64,000 nucleotides of DNA, taken from the NCBI GenBank assembly GCA_032622095.1, contig CP136066.1, forward strand, positions 117,823,319-117,887,318, given 5' to 3'. Under the pieces are notes generated by a model. The model searched no databases. It worked only from the letters and a program-made list of their open reading frames with translations, and was not told the DNA's origin. Position numbers and translations under genes: made by a program. Shown in pieces: positions 1-11,963 of this stretch. The number at the start of each line of letters is the position of its first letter. The first letter of the stretch is position 1. This DNA comes from Siphonodentalium dalli. Lineage: Eukaryota; Mollusca; Scaphopoda; Gadilida; Siphonodentaliidae.

Positions 1-865
1 ACACTGTTGTCTTATCTTGAGAAAAAAATTAATCCACACATTAGTTCCATCATATGATGTCATTGAAAATGATTAACCCTCTCCACACATTATATGTTCA
101 TTCTCCTATTCTATGTCCAGGTTGATCGTGATCCACTTTTCACTTGCATGTATTTCATGATTAAAATTAACCTATCTGATAGGCAGATTTTAAATTATCT
201 CTTTCGCCTTGGGCCAGGTTCACTAAGAATTTCTATAAGCCACCAATTGAATATTCATCATTTGAGGAAATATCTTATTTTGAAATTCCCTCTATTGCAT
301 TTGGGCTGCAGGATAATAATAATGGTTCTGGTATTCTTGAAGCTGACTTATTGGTAAAATATTTTTCACCCAATCACTTTTATAATCTCATTCAGGTTGA
401 TCGTGACACATTCTTCACGTGTATAGATTTTGGTATTGATTGAATGGTTTTGAGAATATTAACCCAACATTTAATAATATTTCTGCTGTTACAGACATTG
501 TATCTTTCCAATGATCAGCTTAGAATAAAATTAACCATAGGTATACTGTACGCGATCCAATGTTATGACTCTAATATTTTCAATTTGACCCTTCTCATAT
601 CTCTCCTTTTGTTATCTGATAATTCTGTATTAAAATATTTTATATCCAACCATTATCAATCATATTTAATATCAAGGTATATACACCCCTCACTTATATA
701 GATGTTCAGGTGTTTGTTGGTCTCTAATCTCAATCATCCCATAACTTTTACTATGCAGCTAACACAACAACATAATCTGTTATGACTCAGGTTCCATTGT
801 AAGAAGTAAATAAATAGAGTTATTATGATGTTAATATTGTAACTATTATATCTTTAACAGCTATG
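1..865. other. Intergenic sequence, no gene recognised
   Basis: AT-rich sequence with two short open frames that resemble nothing I know. The phrase GTTGATCGTGA occurs twice, near 119 and 396, so part of the stretch looks like an old duplication about 280 bases apart. No promoter, RNA gene or complete element is visible. Confidence 0.5.
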
Positions 866-2202
866 GGCCCATTCTCAATAAAACCATGCATTTGATGTCG
901 CCACAATCTCTTCCTTGAATGGGAAGCATGTCTATCGTTCTGTGGTGACTCAATGATAGGACAACGCAACCTGATTATAATGCGCTTGTCAGTGGTCGCT
1001 GACCTTCGATTAAAGGTGTCCGCCACGATCTTCAAATATGGCCAAATGTAACATTCGTTACTGTCGCCACTGCGCTATTCAGCGTGTTATCGCCCATTAA
1101 TCCGTATTTCACCAAAGCCAGAGTCCCCGTCATATTTTTTTTATTTTGTGCGTATTGACTACGTCATAATTTAAGGAGAATACACCATCGTATCTTTGAT
1201 ATGTGACATTTGCCATCGTTTGTTGGGATGTCGCCGGAATCCGGGAAAATTTGGATAAACAGTTCAGATGGTATATTGCAGAATTTTAAAACCTTTGCCA
1301 TTGACAATAATCGTTCAAAAGTATCGCTCTTGGTCATATCACTTCACAGTAAGGAGTAACCAGGCTTTCATTTTGTTTAGGTTGACTCGTGTCACGACGG
1401 GGAATGAAAAAGGTCAATTTAGACTTTTTAAAGTAACATTCGTTAACGTGTGTTTATCGTGTTTGAACAGAACAATTGGTGTATAATCATCTCTGATACA
1501 TCGCGAGTTGTATAATAAGTATGATCATGCCATTTTGTTAAATCTGATGTGACATGGTTCCTCACTCTAACTCAAATTGTCAAAAAAATGTAACATTCGT
1601 TACTGTTACTTTCGTTACCATTTTACTAGCCCTTTGAGAAATATTTCCCTTAATTTGTATGCCACGTGCATGCAACATGCGTGAATTGATGTCAAACGCA
1701 TCGACAAAACATATATGAAGAAGACCACCACAATACCTCCTTATCCGTCAACGAAAATTCATATTTTGCACGTTAGTGATATATCTAAAAACTATAAACA
1801 AATGTATCAATGCACCTCGCATTTAATGTAATCATTCGCTCGCGTGTCATCGAACCGGAGTGTGTAATATGTGGCCATATATTTCTGAAATCTTGCGAAC
1901 CCGATTGTGACAACATCCTAAAGATTTCCTGACACATATAGCTTTGTCAGGACGCCATTAAAGGCGGGAAAACGAAAGTTACATAATGACTGTTTTTGAA
2001 AGCTTCTCTGTTTTCACACTCAGCATTGGATTACTGGCGCTTTTGTTTATTGTAAAAAAAATAACTGAGCACAGCGAAATTGTCTTTATTGGCAATAATG
2101 ATTACTTTCTGTCCATAATTAGCATTTCACGAATTACATGTCACCTGTTGTGACATCATCACATGGAGTTAATTGTCATGGCCCAGCGTTACTTTATATA
2201 AC

Positions 2203-2770
2203 TTTTTATGTTTACCCATACCATAGTATGGTAAACATAGTGTCGTTGCCCGGATTGACCACTCGTCGTTAGTCCGTCCGTCCGTCTGTCTGTATGTCTG
2301 TCTGTCTGTCTGTCTGTAGACACTTTACGCATGGTGCGATAACTGAAATATTTTCTATCTGATCGGAACCAAATTTTGTATATGAATTTCTCAGCACCAA
2401 ATACAGATCGAGTTCCAATATGGGTTTGATCCGAGTTTTTTTTACGGAGTTATGGCCCTTTTTCAACTTAGAATTTATGCATGCTGCCATAACTCAAAAA
2501 GAAATTATCTGACCATAACCAAATTTGGTATGTGAGTTGCTCAACCCAAAATACATATCGAGTTCAAATATGGGTTTGATTCAATATTTTTTAATGGAGT
2601 TATGGCCCTTTGACATAGAATTCATGAATGCTTCAATAAATCAACAATTTTTCAACTGATAGGAACCAAATTTTGTATGTGAGTTTCTCAACTCAAAATA
2701 CAGATCGAGTTCGAATATGGGTTTGATCCGGTACTTTTTACTGGAGTTATGGCCCTTTGATTATTTTATT
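2203..2770 (+). repeat. Hairpin-start dispersed repeat with GTCC/GTCT run and GTTATGGCCC units
   Basis: It begins TTTTTATGTTTACC, which pairs with GGTAAACATA at 2230-2239 to form a hairpin. A GTCC/GTCT tetranucleotide run follows (about 2274-2316). Then come three imperfect units of about 110-150 bases, each containing a variant of GGAACCAAATTTGGTATG and of GAGTTCGAATATGGG and each ending in GAGTTATGGCCCTT. The same module recurs at 3342, 22227, 31602, 53255 and 54141. No coding content. Confidence 0.7.
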
Positions 2771-3341
2771 CATCGCTAAAATATATCAAAGATACACAGG
2801 TGGCACTGTCTAGATAGTATCTAATAAATCAGGTTCAGGATGCTATGAAGTTGTCTTCTCACACAGAGATAGTATCCTGTTACAATACCATGAAGTTGGT
2901 TCTCTCTTGTATTGAGTTAATTAACTGCTAGGAGATGTGTTGGCTGTATCAGATATACTTTATACTCTATAAGTATCTCTGGCCATATCATAGGTGGAAT
3001 GTTTATACTATTATATTTTATATGCATGGTTATTTAAATTTCATCTTAAAGGCATAATCTGTTTTCATTGTTTAATAGCATTACCATTGGAATTTTGTTG
3101 GTTGCATGGGAAGACAACTTTGGTTTTCAAAGTTTTAAAAATTTGAGAGCTCTGTATCAGTCTATGGGAACAAAATAATTGTTCATAACACTTTTAGTAC
3201 TGTAGGTCTAGTTTGTTTTATCTATATATTAATGGAAAGCTTTTTCAACATTGATTTCAATTGATTACATATGTGAATTGAAAAATTAAAGGGGCACACC
3301 AGGTTTGATGTATTTTTCCTGTACTCTGCATGAGATAAAAC

Positions 3342-4261
3342 TTTTTATGTGTACCTATACCATACTATGGTACACATAGAGTCAATGTCCGGATTGACCA
3401 CTCGTCTGTCCGTCCATCTATATCTGTCTGTCTGTCAGACACTTTAGGTATAATGCGATAACTCTAACATTTTCTATTTGATCGGAACCAAATTTTGTAT
3501 ATAGGTTTCTCATCCCAAAATACAGTTCGAGTTTGAATATGGGTTTGATCCGATTTATTTTAAAGGAGTTATGACCCTTCTTTTTTTGTTTATTTTAAAT
3601 TTGGATTTTTCATATTTTTTTAGATTGAATTTCCTCGCTCAATTTAACATAAACAAATATTTAAAAACTTTTATAATAATAAAAAAAATATTTAATTAAA
3701 AAAAAAAATTGTCATTGACACTAATTTGTTTTAGTTGTATTCCATTAATAAGGTGTGATGTCCTGTATTGAAAATGTGAAGATTTCATTGCAATAGTTGC
3801 ATGTAATATAATGATATCAATAAATTGCCATGTGAACATCCAATATCCAGAGTATGAGAATACCTTTAATAGATGTCATTCCAAGCAAAATCTGTTATTA
3901 ATTGAGTGATGACATATGTTACATAGCTCTAGGGGGTGGTTGTATGAAGGTAAAGATGAACAACCTGCTGGCTGGATAATTGTTTATCCTATCTGTCAAA
4001 TTTATTAATGGCTAAACAATTGGATCTCACAGTGAGAGGTCCTTGTGTGAATAGGGACAGAGTTATGAGATTTAAAATGACTCCTCCCCACCCCAATTAC
4101 TTTAACCCCTTCTTAAGACAAATTATTTGACCTTTTGATTTTAAGTTAGGTACTGATATATGTATTACTGTGATCATATCTTTGACCAATTATCAGTTAT
4201 AGCTAATCGCTATCGCCAAGGTATGGGTTAAACATCTGCCGATCGTGATCGGCCTCTCGTT
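3342..4261 (+). mobile_element. Hairpin-ended non-autonomous element (copy 1)
   Basis: It starts with the hairpin TTTTTATGTGTACC/GGTACACATA and a GTCC/GTCT run, and contains one GTTATGACCC-type unit. It ends with the family terminus TATCGCCAAGG...GCCGATCGTGATCGGC...CTCTCGTT (4210-4261). The end contains the self-complementary stem GCCGATC/GATCGGC. The sequence after CTCTCGTT differs at each of the five sites where this terminus occurs, which marks it as the true 3' end. The middle is AT-rich and diverged. It lies inside the 866-6808 transposon. Confidence 0.55.
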
Positions 4262-5747
4262 GGTAATTGTGTTCTAGTCAGTTCAATCGAAGGCCTATAT
4301 TTTTACACCGAAGTTCACACTGTCGCAATGGACCATGTTCGCACCAACCAATGTCAATGACAATAGGCCGGGCCTACTATAAATGCTTTGGTATCAATTG
4401 TTTCGCATGGAAGTTAAATATAATGTGGAATAACAAAATGTAGTGGGTGAATAATATCACTATATATCTGATGTCTCGTTTCCAATTGTCTGTGAGTGAT
4501 TTATTTCATCAAGCTAGCGTCTGTCATGAAACGCACCTCCCCTCGTGTCATACATCACTACGCTGCAGCAACCTAAATTATGCCACGAATCTCAATTCGA
4601 GCTACGTCCCAAGTCATATATATCATATACCACTCATTCGCCTGAAATCTTTCTGACATATTTTGTTTATACAGTCATGTGCCTTATGTGTTTCACATTG
4701 GGAGTGGTCCAGGTCACGATTTCATGATTTGGGTGACTTATATATGTGAGCCAATGTTGCAAAAAAACAATGAATTGGCTATATGATCTGGGGTATTTCC
4801 ACATTTTAAGCGACGCAAACCAAACATTGGCTCACAACCTTAACATAAACCATGCAATTTCGAGATCTCTGGGATCTTCACTTGATGTGACATGCATTAT
4901 ATTAGGAATCATGTATTGACTGAGATATATAACATGCATTCCCCGTCAGAACAGCAGAAAGTGCCCACATTTTGAACTAGCGGAATACGGTCTACATGCT
5001 TATGTGGATGTATAGCTAGAGTATAGACGTTCATGACATGATATATTAGACTATCAGCCACTTGATAATATAGTTATATTCGGTTGTGGACTACTTGTGT
5101 TTCATCTGTATGTCTTATAATAAACTACAACAAAATAAAATATTTATACTTGACTATTTCATCACACATGCAGTATATAAATTGACACAGTGTCACCCTA
5201 AATTCGAAATAAATAGCCCATTCCCATTTTGACTCTCGGCATTTAGTACCACTCTGTGTGCATGCATGGGGTGACATGTGATACATGCGATAGGGTAATG
5301 TTGACCCTTAGGCTTTTCATATTTCATTCTTGAACTTCTAATCCAAGTCTTTCATTCTTGGACGATTGTTCTCCAGATCTGTTTCTGATGTATTTGCCTC
5401 ATTCTATCAGTTCTTTCAGTCTTGTTGTATGGACAGTTTTGCTGAGCACCGACTGGTCTTTGAACGTGTAACATTCGTTGCGCATGATTATCTTCCCGGT
5501 GAATACAATGATACATATGTGCATGATCACATTAGAATCACATGTATCATGCGAATGATGTTTCATGTATATATATAGGTACATGTATGAGGTGTGATCT
5601 GTAGATCGACATCAATTATAATGGCATGCTGGATCATGCAGTAACCTTCGTTACAAAGATGCCTATAAGTCACAGGAAATTTATAACCCTTGTAACATTC
5701 GTTACATTTATATACCTCAATCACGTTAGGACGTTTTCAGTTGGAAG

Positions 5748-6272
5748 CAGGGTCCGCGCTGGACCAAAATTTACTTTTGCCAAATAATTTGCCAAATGAA
5801 AATATTTTTTGCCAAATTCTATTAGAATTTGCCAATTGTTATCCCTGATATTATCATTTTCTGCAACCTTCATTCAGTTTAATGTTTAGACACTCACGGT
5901 TTGAATGGCGTTTGATATCGATAGGAACGCAGTTAGTTAATAATTATACTCGCATCTCTATTGTGGTTTAACATACAACAATAAACCAATCACCGAACAA
6001 TAAAATGGTAGAAGAGTTGCTTCATCAGAAGGTAACATCACAAGAGGATTAGCTATCACACTAAATATTGGTAATCCCTCCACCCATCAATAAGAATGTT
6101 GCCAGATTAACTGCATCTTAATGAAGGTGTTATAGAACACCACTAATATAATTATAATGACCGAAATTTTTCAACTTTATTGAAGAATTAAAAAGTGACT
6201 TTGCCAAAACTTTTGCCAAATGTGAATTATTTTTGCCATTGGCAAATTTGGCAAGTGGCAGCGCGAACCCTG
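5748..6272. mobile_element. hAT-like miniature element with perfect 8-bp TSD
   Basis: The left end is CAGGGTCCGCGCTG and the right end, read inward, is CAGGGTTCGCGCTG, so the TIRs match at 13 of 14 bases. The octamer GTTGGAAG flanks both sides exactly (5740-5747 and 6273-6280). A CAGGG start and an 8-bp duplication of the form nTnnnnAn are hallmarks of the hAT superfamily. The subterminal sequence carries many copies of TTTGCCAAAT. At 525 bases it has no transposase and must have moved in trans. It is nested in the 866-6808 element and therefore younger. Confidence 0.88.
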
Positions 6273-7029
6273 GTTGGAAGGTTCTCAAAAGTAGGTTGTT
6301 GGCATATATATCTAATTCAATAGTAACTGATAAAAACAGCAGTAGCTCAAAATAACTTGTATGAATTTATAAATAAACAACTAAACTAGAATGAGTTTTC
6401 ATGTATGGCGAATTTGTCTCGCTTCATTTAATTGTCAGTCAGTGTCGGAACTATTAATTGTGCATTCGTTGTTTATACTCATAGATCGAAGTTAATAGTT
6501 GAACAAAGACAATGAGACATGGGCCTCATCACCCACAGAAACCCGAGCATGTGTTGCATAAACGCGACTTAATGTCATGGATGATGGTTTAGGTTATACC
6601 GAGTAACGAATGTTACAAGTTTTGTAACGAATGTTACAAGTGAGAAAATATGCCTTTGTTGCATTGTACAGGGCACTGCTATAAAACCGAGCAATGAGCT
6701 CAATTGTTTGCATCTTTTTGTTTTGTAAATTTATTTTGTTTCGAAATATCGCGATTATTTTTTTCGATTTCACTACTCCTAAATGCACCGTCTTATTGAG
6801 AATGGGCCTATGGTGCATCTGTCTGACTGTAGTTGGGCATAATTATCTTTATCAATCTATCACACATACATGTATCTCTGTTGGAGTGACCTAATAGGTT
6901 GAAATCGAATGTCATATCCATGTTCCTATTGTGTTTAATTGAGCTAGTTGCTCAATAAGTCTGATTCCACTATGAAACTAATAAATAATAGTACGCTGTG
7001 AATTGTTGATATTCTTGCACTCATAAAAA

Positions 7030-7086
7030 GATCGCTATCGCCAAGGTATGGGTTAAACATCTGCCGATCATGATCGGCCTCTCGTT
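7030..7086 (+). repeat. Solo 3' end of the hairpin-ended family
   Basis: A copy of the 3' terminus described for copy 1 (TATCGCCAAGG ... GCCGATCATGATCGGC ... CTCTCGTT), with one change in the loop. No matching hairpin start was found directly upstream, so this is a truncated copy. It is closest to the 4210 copy, sharing ATCGCTATCGCC. Confidence 0.65.
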
Positions 7087-7097
7087 CTTCTTTGGTA

Positions 7098-7244
7098 CAG
7101 TAATGCCCTAAATCATCGACTCCTTATTAACCACAGCATAATTATGGGTAATTTTTCAGGATTTAGTCAGAAATATGGGTTGTTGCCATTCATCAGAAAG
7201 ATCTCAGTGAGTGGTTAAGGAGTCGATTATTTAGGCCATTACTG
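7098..7244. mobile_element. Mariner-like MITE with TA duplication
   Basis: The left arm CAGTAATGCCCTAAAT and the inverted right arm CAGTAATGGCCTAAAT continue pairing for about 35 bases through CGACTCCTTA and AACCAC. A TA dinucleotide flanks each end (7096-7097 and 7245-7246), as in Tc1/mariner insertions. The 147-base length leaves no room for coding sequence. Confidence 0.8.
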
Positions 7245-7344
7245 TAGTTTTGTCGAAGAGAGTAATGAACAAACTGGTTGTAAAATCTTCTCAAACTGCA
7301 GCAATAAAATATAATTTGATAGCAAACAGGTTCCATATTCACTA

Positions 7345-7545
7345 GGACTAGCTAATTCACTGAATATTAAAATTGAGACACTGGCACCTGATTTAAATAA
7401 CAAAAATGGCGTAAACTTTAAGGTGTCTGCATTGACCATATTCACAAGGAATAGCTAATTCACTGAATATTAAAATTGCGACACTGGCTTCTGATTTAAA
7501 TAACAAAAATGATGTAAACCTGAAGCTGTCTGCATTGACATTGAT
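7345..7545 (+). repeat. Two-copy tandem repeat of about 103 bp
   Basis: The segment with GCTAATTCACTGAATATTAA begins at 7351 and again at 7454. The two copies differ at a few positions (for example GAGACACTGG versus GCGACACTGG). No function is apparent. Confidence 0.7.
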
Positions 7546-7572
7546 CATTTTACTTTATTTCAGCATAAATAG

Positions 7573-7736
7573 ATAGAACTGCATGAGTGTCTGGATTTTG
7601 ATGAAATTATCGCACGAGATTTCTTGGCGGAGCGATACCTCGAGTGCGGGACGCAGTCCCGCACGAGAGGTATCGCGATCCGCCAACAAATCGAGTGCGA
7701 TAATTCGTCAAAATACAGACACTCCTGCGGTTCTAT
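7573..7736. repeat. Foldback hairpin of 164 bp with arms of about 80 bp
   Basis: The sequence is an interrupted palindrome centred at 7654 (GGGAC-GCA-GTCCC). The arms pair outward through GCGATACCTCG, TTGGCGG, ATTATCGCAC, TTTTGA, GAGTGTCTG and ATAGAAC. Such a structure can extrude as a cruciform or be transcribed as a long hairpin RNA. It carries no gene. It could be a foldback-type MITE, but I see no clear target duplication. Confidence 0.85.
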
Positions 7737-8772
7737 TTTTATTACATATCTCCATATCATAGTAAGTTGACTCACAATCGTACATCTCCGGTACAGAAAA
7801 TGTGAATTTAATTGAGTTTTAACGGAATTTTAGGGTTAACGCAACAATCAGACAGGGAGCCCTTCTATCCGCGAGTGACCTTGACTCATCTTTAATGGTG
7901 CGTTTGAAATTAAATTCTGTCTCTCGACAAACATATTCTTGAAATGAAACTACTTGAATGAATCATCTCATCGATTGATCGCTTATTGTTTCTTTATTGT
8001 CGTGATTGAAAACGTTAAAATAGTAACGGCGAGAACCAGTCTAACAACACTCAATGAAATAGTTCCGTCGACAGATTGCACCAGTGCGATTCTGAGAATT
8101 ATCACACGCCTGGAAACTCGTGTGATCATGCGAATTACGTATAGATATGTAATAAAAGAAAAAACCCTATGAACACTCATTTCAAACGAAAGACAAGTGC
8201 ATTCATGTGCATGTCAGTCTGCGATTGATCATTTGATGAATGGAAATATATATTGAATATATCTTAACATTTGCTTCAACTGCATGTGATGTCAGTCAGT
8301 GCCATATGTATGACACGTTGCTCAGTCAGTGATTGGTCATTTGAACTTGGTCTATTATGTGTCAGTCACGTTATGTGTATGTTTCTATTCTTCAAAGAAG
8401 TGTCGCTATTTAACTGATCACTTTGTATTGAGAGCGACTGGCACCCGATGAAATACACACTGTATTTTGAGGTGATGTGGGCATAGATGGTTCCCGGTGG
8501 TGTTCTGAGTAGCTTGCTTCTTTGGAGCCCTCTCCAGAACAGATCAGAACACCGAACGTGTGGAACTATACCCATATAGCCCCACTGATGAACCCAATTA
8601 ATAACTTTTCTGACTGGCAAGGAAGCCAGCCCATACACTACTCCCATGCAGGGAACATGTTGCCCATCAGAGGGCACATTATGGACATGCGAGTGTGATG
8701 CATTAAGCCCACATTTCCTGACAATAATGGACAAAGAACCCATTTAATATATAGACAATTTAATACTTTATT

Positions 8773-10095
8773 AGTCGAGTTTTTTTCCAAAACTCGACTT
8801 ATAGTTTGATGAGGGACGGTGGGCGGCGGATGGGCGGGCGGGCGGGCGGGCGACATGTGTTGCTTATAACTCAACCGTTTATTGACGGATTAAAACAATT
8901 TTGGTGTGTGAATACATATCCATGCACGTAAGCTGCAGACAAACAATCGGGTTCGTCCGCACATTTATTACAGAGTTATGGCCCTTTGAATTTTCAGCTC
9001 GTTAGCGCGATAACTTCAACAAACGTTATCCGATTTGATTGAAATTTGGTATATAGGTGTCTCCCAAGAATATCTCGGATGATTTCAAAAACCGGCCTCG
9101 TCCGATAAAATTTGATAGAGTTATGGCCCTTAATTAGTCACTTTTCACGAATTTTCAGCTCGTTAGCGCGATAACTTCAACAAACGTTATCCAATTTGAT
9201 TGAAATTTGGTATATAGGTGTCTCCCAAGAATATCTCGGATGAGTTCGAAAACCGGCCTGGTCCGATAAAATTTGATAGAGTTATGGCCCTTAATTAGTC
9301 ATTTTTCACGAATTTTCAGCTCGTTAGCGCGATAACTTCAACAAACGTTATCCGATTTGATTGAAATTTGGTATATAGGTGTCTCCCAAGAATATCTCGG
9401 ATGAGTTCGAAAACCGGCCTGGTCCGATAAAATTTGATAGAGTTATGGCCCTTAATTAGTCATTTTTCACGAATTTTCAGCTCGTTAGCGCAATAACTTC
9501 AACAAACGTTATCCGATTTGATTGAAATTTGGTATATAGGTGTCTCCCAAGAATATCTCGGAGGAGTTCGAAAACCGGCCTGGTCCGATAAAATTTGATA
9601 GAGTTATGGCCCTTAATTAGTCATTTTTCACGAATTTTCAGCTCGTTAGCGCGATAATTTAACAAACATCATCCTATTTGATTGAAATTTTGATATATAG
9701 GTGTCTCCCAAGAATACCTCGGACGGGTTAGAAAACCGGCCCGGTCCGATAAAATTTGATAGAGTTATGGTCCTTATTAAAGTAGTCATTTTGTACGAAC
9801 TTTGAGCTCGTTAGCGCGATAACTTCAACAAACGTCATCCGATTCAACTAAAATTGGGTATATAAGTGTCTTCCAATAATATCCTGGACGAGTTCGAAAA
9901 CCAGCCTGGCCCAATAAAATTTGATAGAGTTATGGCCCTTAATTAGTCATTTTTCGTGAATTTTTAGCTCGGATTTGTTTAAAATTTGGAATAGACATAC
10001 TTGCCAAGAATATTTCGGACGAGTTCGAATACCAGCCTGGCCCGATTAAATTTGATGGAGTTATGGCCCTTAATTAGTCATTTTTCGATTTTACC
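8773..10095 (+). repeat. Hairpin leader plus tandem array of about 161-bp units
   Basis: A leader hairpin (AGTCGAGTTTT paired with AAAACTCGACT, 8773-8799) is followed by a GGGC-rich run (8825-8853). Then come seven to eight tandem units. GTTATGG falls at 8975, 9120, 9281, 9442, 9603, 9764, 9929 and 10060, giving a core period of exactly 161 bases. Each unit contains GCTCGTTAGCGCGATAAC, GAAATTTGGTATATAGGTG and an ending like GAGTTATGGCCCTT. The layout (hairpin, low-complexity run, GTTATGGCCC units) matches the 2203 family although the sequences differ. Confidence 0.8.
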
Positions 10096-11560
10096 TATTA
10101 ATTAGTCTACCGATACTGATGCACACCAATTGGCGGTAGCCACCGGCGGTAAGCCACCGAAAACGAGACACAGCATCTCTGATGCCACCTCTTGTTAGAT
10201 TCTAGTTTGTAAGTTAAACAATAGACTTTTATCAACCACACATCCAGTAGTTGGCACTTCTCCCCTCATGATCAAAACGACCCAATCCCACAAAATACTC
10301 CTTTTGGATCCAAGCACTCGTCCTCTTATCACTTGATTAACTCCATTTGATTGGTCAGCATCTCATTTGCCCACATTAGCCATATGACTGTGTAACGCCC
10401 TATATCATCCACTGCTTCACAAGACCTTCTGGTATAAACATTGGTAACCTGATGCACACTCTGCATAGCTAGGGCACATCGGGCTCATCAGTTCCCTTGT
10501 ATACCACATACGGATACAAGACGTACCCAGAACATCAACCAGTATTAAATTGCGGGTACTAGACAATACATACCTGCTGTTAGTATAAACTACAATGAAT
10601 AAAGCGACATCGGTATTGTCAATACTGATCGTATCTTTGACGCATACCCACAACCCCACATTTGGCAATTATGGTGACAGTCACATATACCCGCACCATT
10701 TATACATAAATCCATGGGCATATCATGTTATTGTGAGCACGGTACTCAACATGCCCGCTCTAACTACCCACACTGAACTGCAGTGACTGGGCACCAACAA
10801 CATACTCGCACGAAATACCCGCACAATAACGTGAACCAGGGGCAACCTTTAATACCCGCACTTTGTACCTGCACACATCCTCACAACCTTCTCTGTGTCC
10901 ATAACCCCCTGACCTCTACCCACTGACCAATCAAATTTGCACTCAGCCAACATAGATTATAAAAGGACAGGCCAAATCTGCATTCACCCACGTCATCCTG
11001 GTCCTGACGAAAAGTTAATCACTAATGGAAAGTGCTAGACCATTTTAATATAGGATATAAAAGTGATTGAGAGCATCCATGGAGGACCATACTCACCTAA
11101 TGTTCTTTGCTCACAACTCAATCACCTACAATATGGCCACAATCATCTCTCACCAGTGTAACATCCGGTGATAGGAACAAAATGTGGAAAATAAACCTCT
11201 GCATCCCAACTCTGACTCCCAACGCAGCACCTCTGCACGCAAAGAAAGAGAGATAGAATGGATCTTCACTCTCCGTTCCCTAAAATCAGTAGGCATTAAA
11301 AAGAAGGACTTTTAGTCGCCTCTTTATTTTGTTATAGTCGGCAAGTGGATACATAAGTATATTTTAATACTCCCAATTCAGTTAGAATACCATGCCGACC
11401 ACACTTGATAGAAGATGTTTGTTTACTTTTTGTGATGACGCATCCAGCGGAATTCCATTTTGAACCAGTCATCACCATATATGGAATTCTAAGTGTAGAA
11501 AATAAATAGATTTAAAAATCAAAATCTAATAATACTGTGCTTTGAAAGGTGGGTTCCTCG
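10096..11560. other. Intergenic sequence, no gene recognised
   Basis: No exon or complete element recognised. The short motif TACCCGCAC or a close variant recurs between about 10680 and 10870. Open frames here are short and without familiar motifs. Confidence 0.45.
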
Positions 11561-11600
11561 GCTCAAATGAAATATTCAGGGCTGGCGGTCTAGAAAATCC

Positions 11601-11654
11601 AGGAGGGCTATTAATAGCCCTCCTAGATTTGGCTAGGAGGGCTATAGCCCTCCT
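11601..11654. repeat. Two adjacent perfect palindromes
   Basis: 11601-11624 is a perfect 24-base palindrome (half-site AGGAGGGCTATT). 11635-11654 is a perfect 20-base palindrome (half-site AGGAGGGCTA). They share the AGGAGGGCTAT core and lie just inside the GAAATATTCAGG end, so they may be subterminal hairpins of that element. Confidence 0.85.
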
Positions 11655-11963
11655 CAACTTTTACAGTTATGATTTATTATACCTGAGTTACTACTGCCCT
11701 TAGTTTGTCTATTTTTTATGTTGTTTAACTTCATCTAAATTCATTTTGTTATGCAGACAAAAAAAATTCCTGTTGTGAATGTCAAATCACCATATTAAAG
11801 TATGGTGAATAATTAATTATGTTTTATATGTTATGATAATTAAAATGAACCACAAACAAAATGTAAGAGTGATTGTACTCAACAATTTGTCAGTCGGTGT
11901 CCAACCCATGGAACGAAATTGGGTCAGTTTGTCGATGTTTAAAGCATTTTCTACGTTGTGTAA

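Larger units (their letters stand above)
866..6808. mobile_element. 5.9-kb non-autonomous DNA transposon with 28-bp TIRs
   Basis: The left end (866-893) and the right end (6781-6808) are inverted copies of each other at about 25 of 28 positions, starting GGCCCATTCTCAATAA. The same four bases, TATG, sit immediately outside both ends (862-865 and 6809-6812), as expected of a target-site duplication. The motif GTAACATTCGTTAC or a close variant recurs inside both ends, near 1047, 1434, 1589, 5467, 5641, 5691, 6603 and 6626. Repeated subterminal motifs of this kind are usual transposase-binding sites. No transposase reading frame is present, and later elements have landed inside (a hairpin-family element and a hAT-like element). 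The superfamily is not assigned. The alternative is two unrelated solo ends, which the shared flank and shared motif make less likely. Confidence 0.7.

Noticed and set aside
6694-6894. Hydrophobic short frame considered as the missing N-terminal anchor exon of the HSD11B1-like gene
   Set aside because: It overlaps the right TIR of the 866-6808 transposon and has no convincing phase-1 donor, so the hydrophobicity is probably due to T-rich DNA.
8366-8743. 125-residue open frame on the minus strand
   Set aside because: No recognisable motif, no splice-site support and surrounded by repeats; consistent with a chance open frame.
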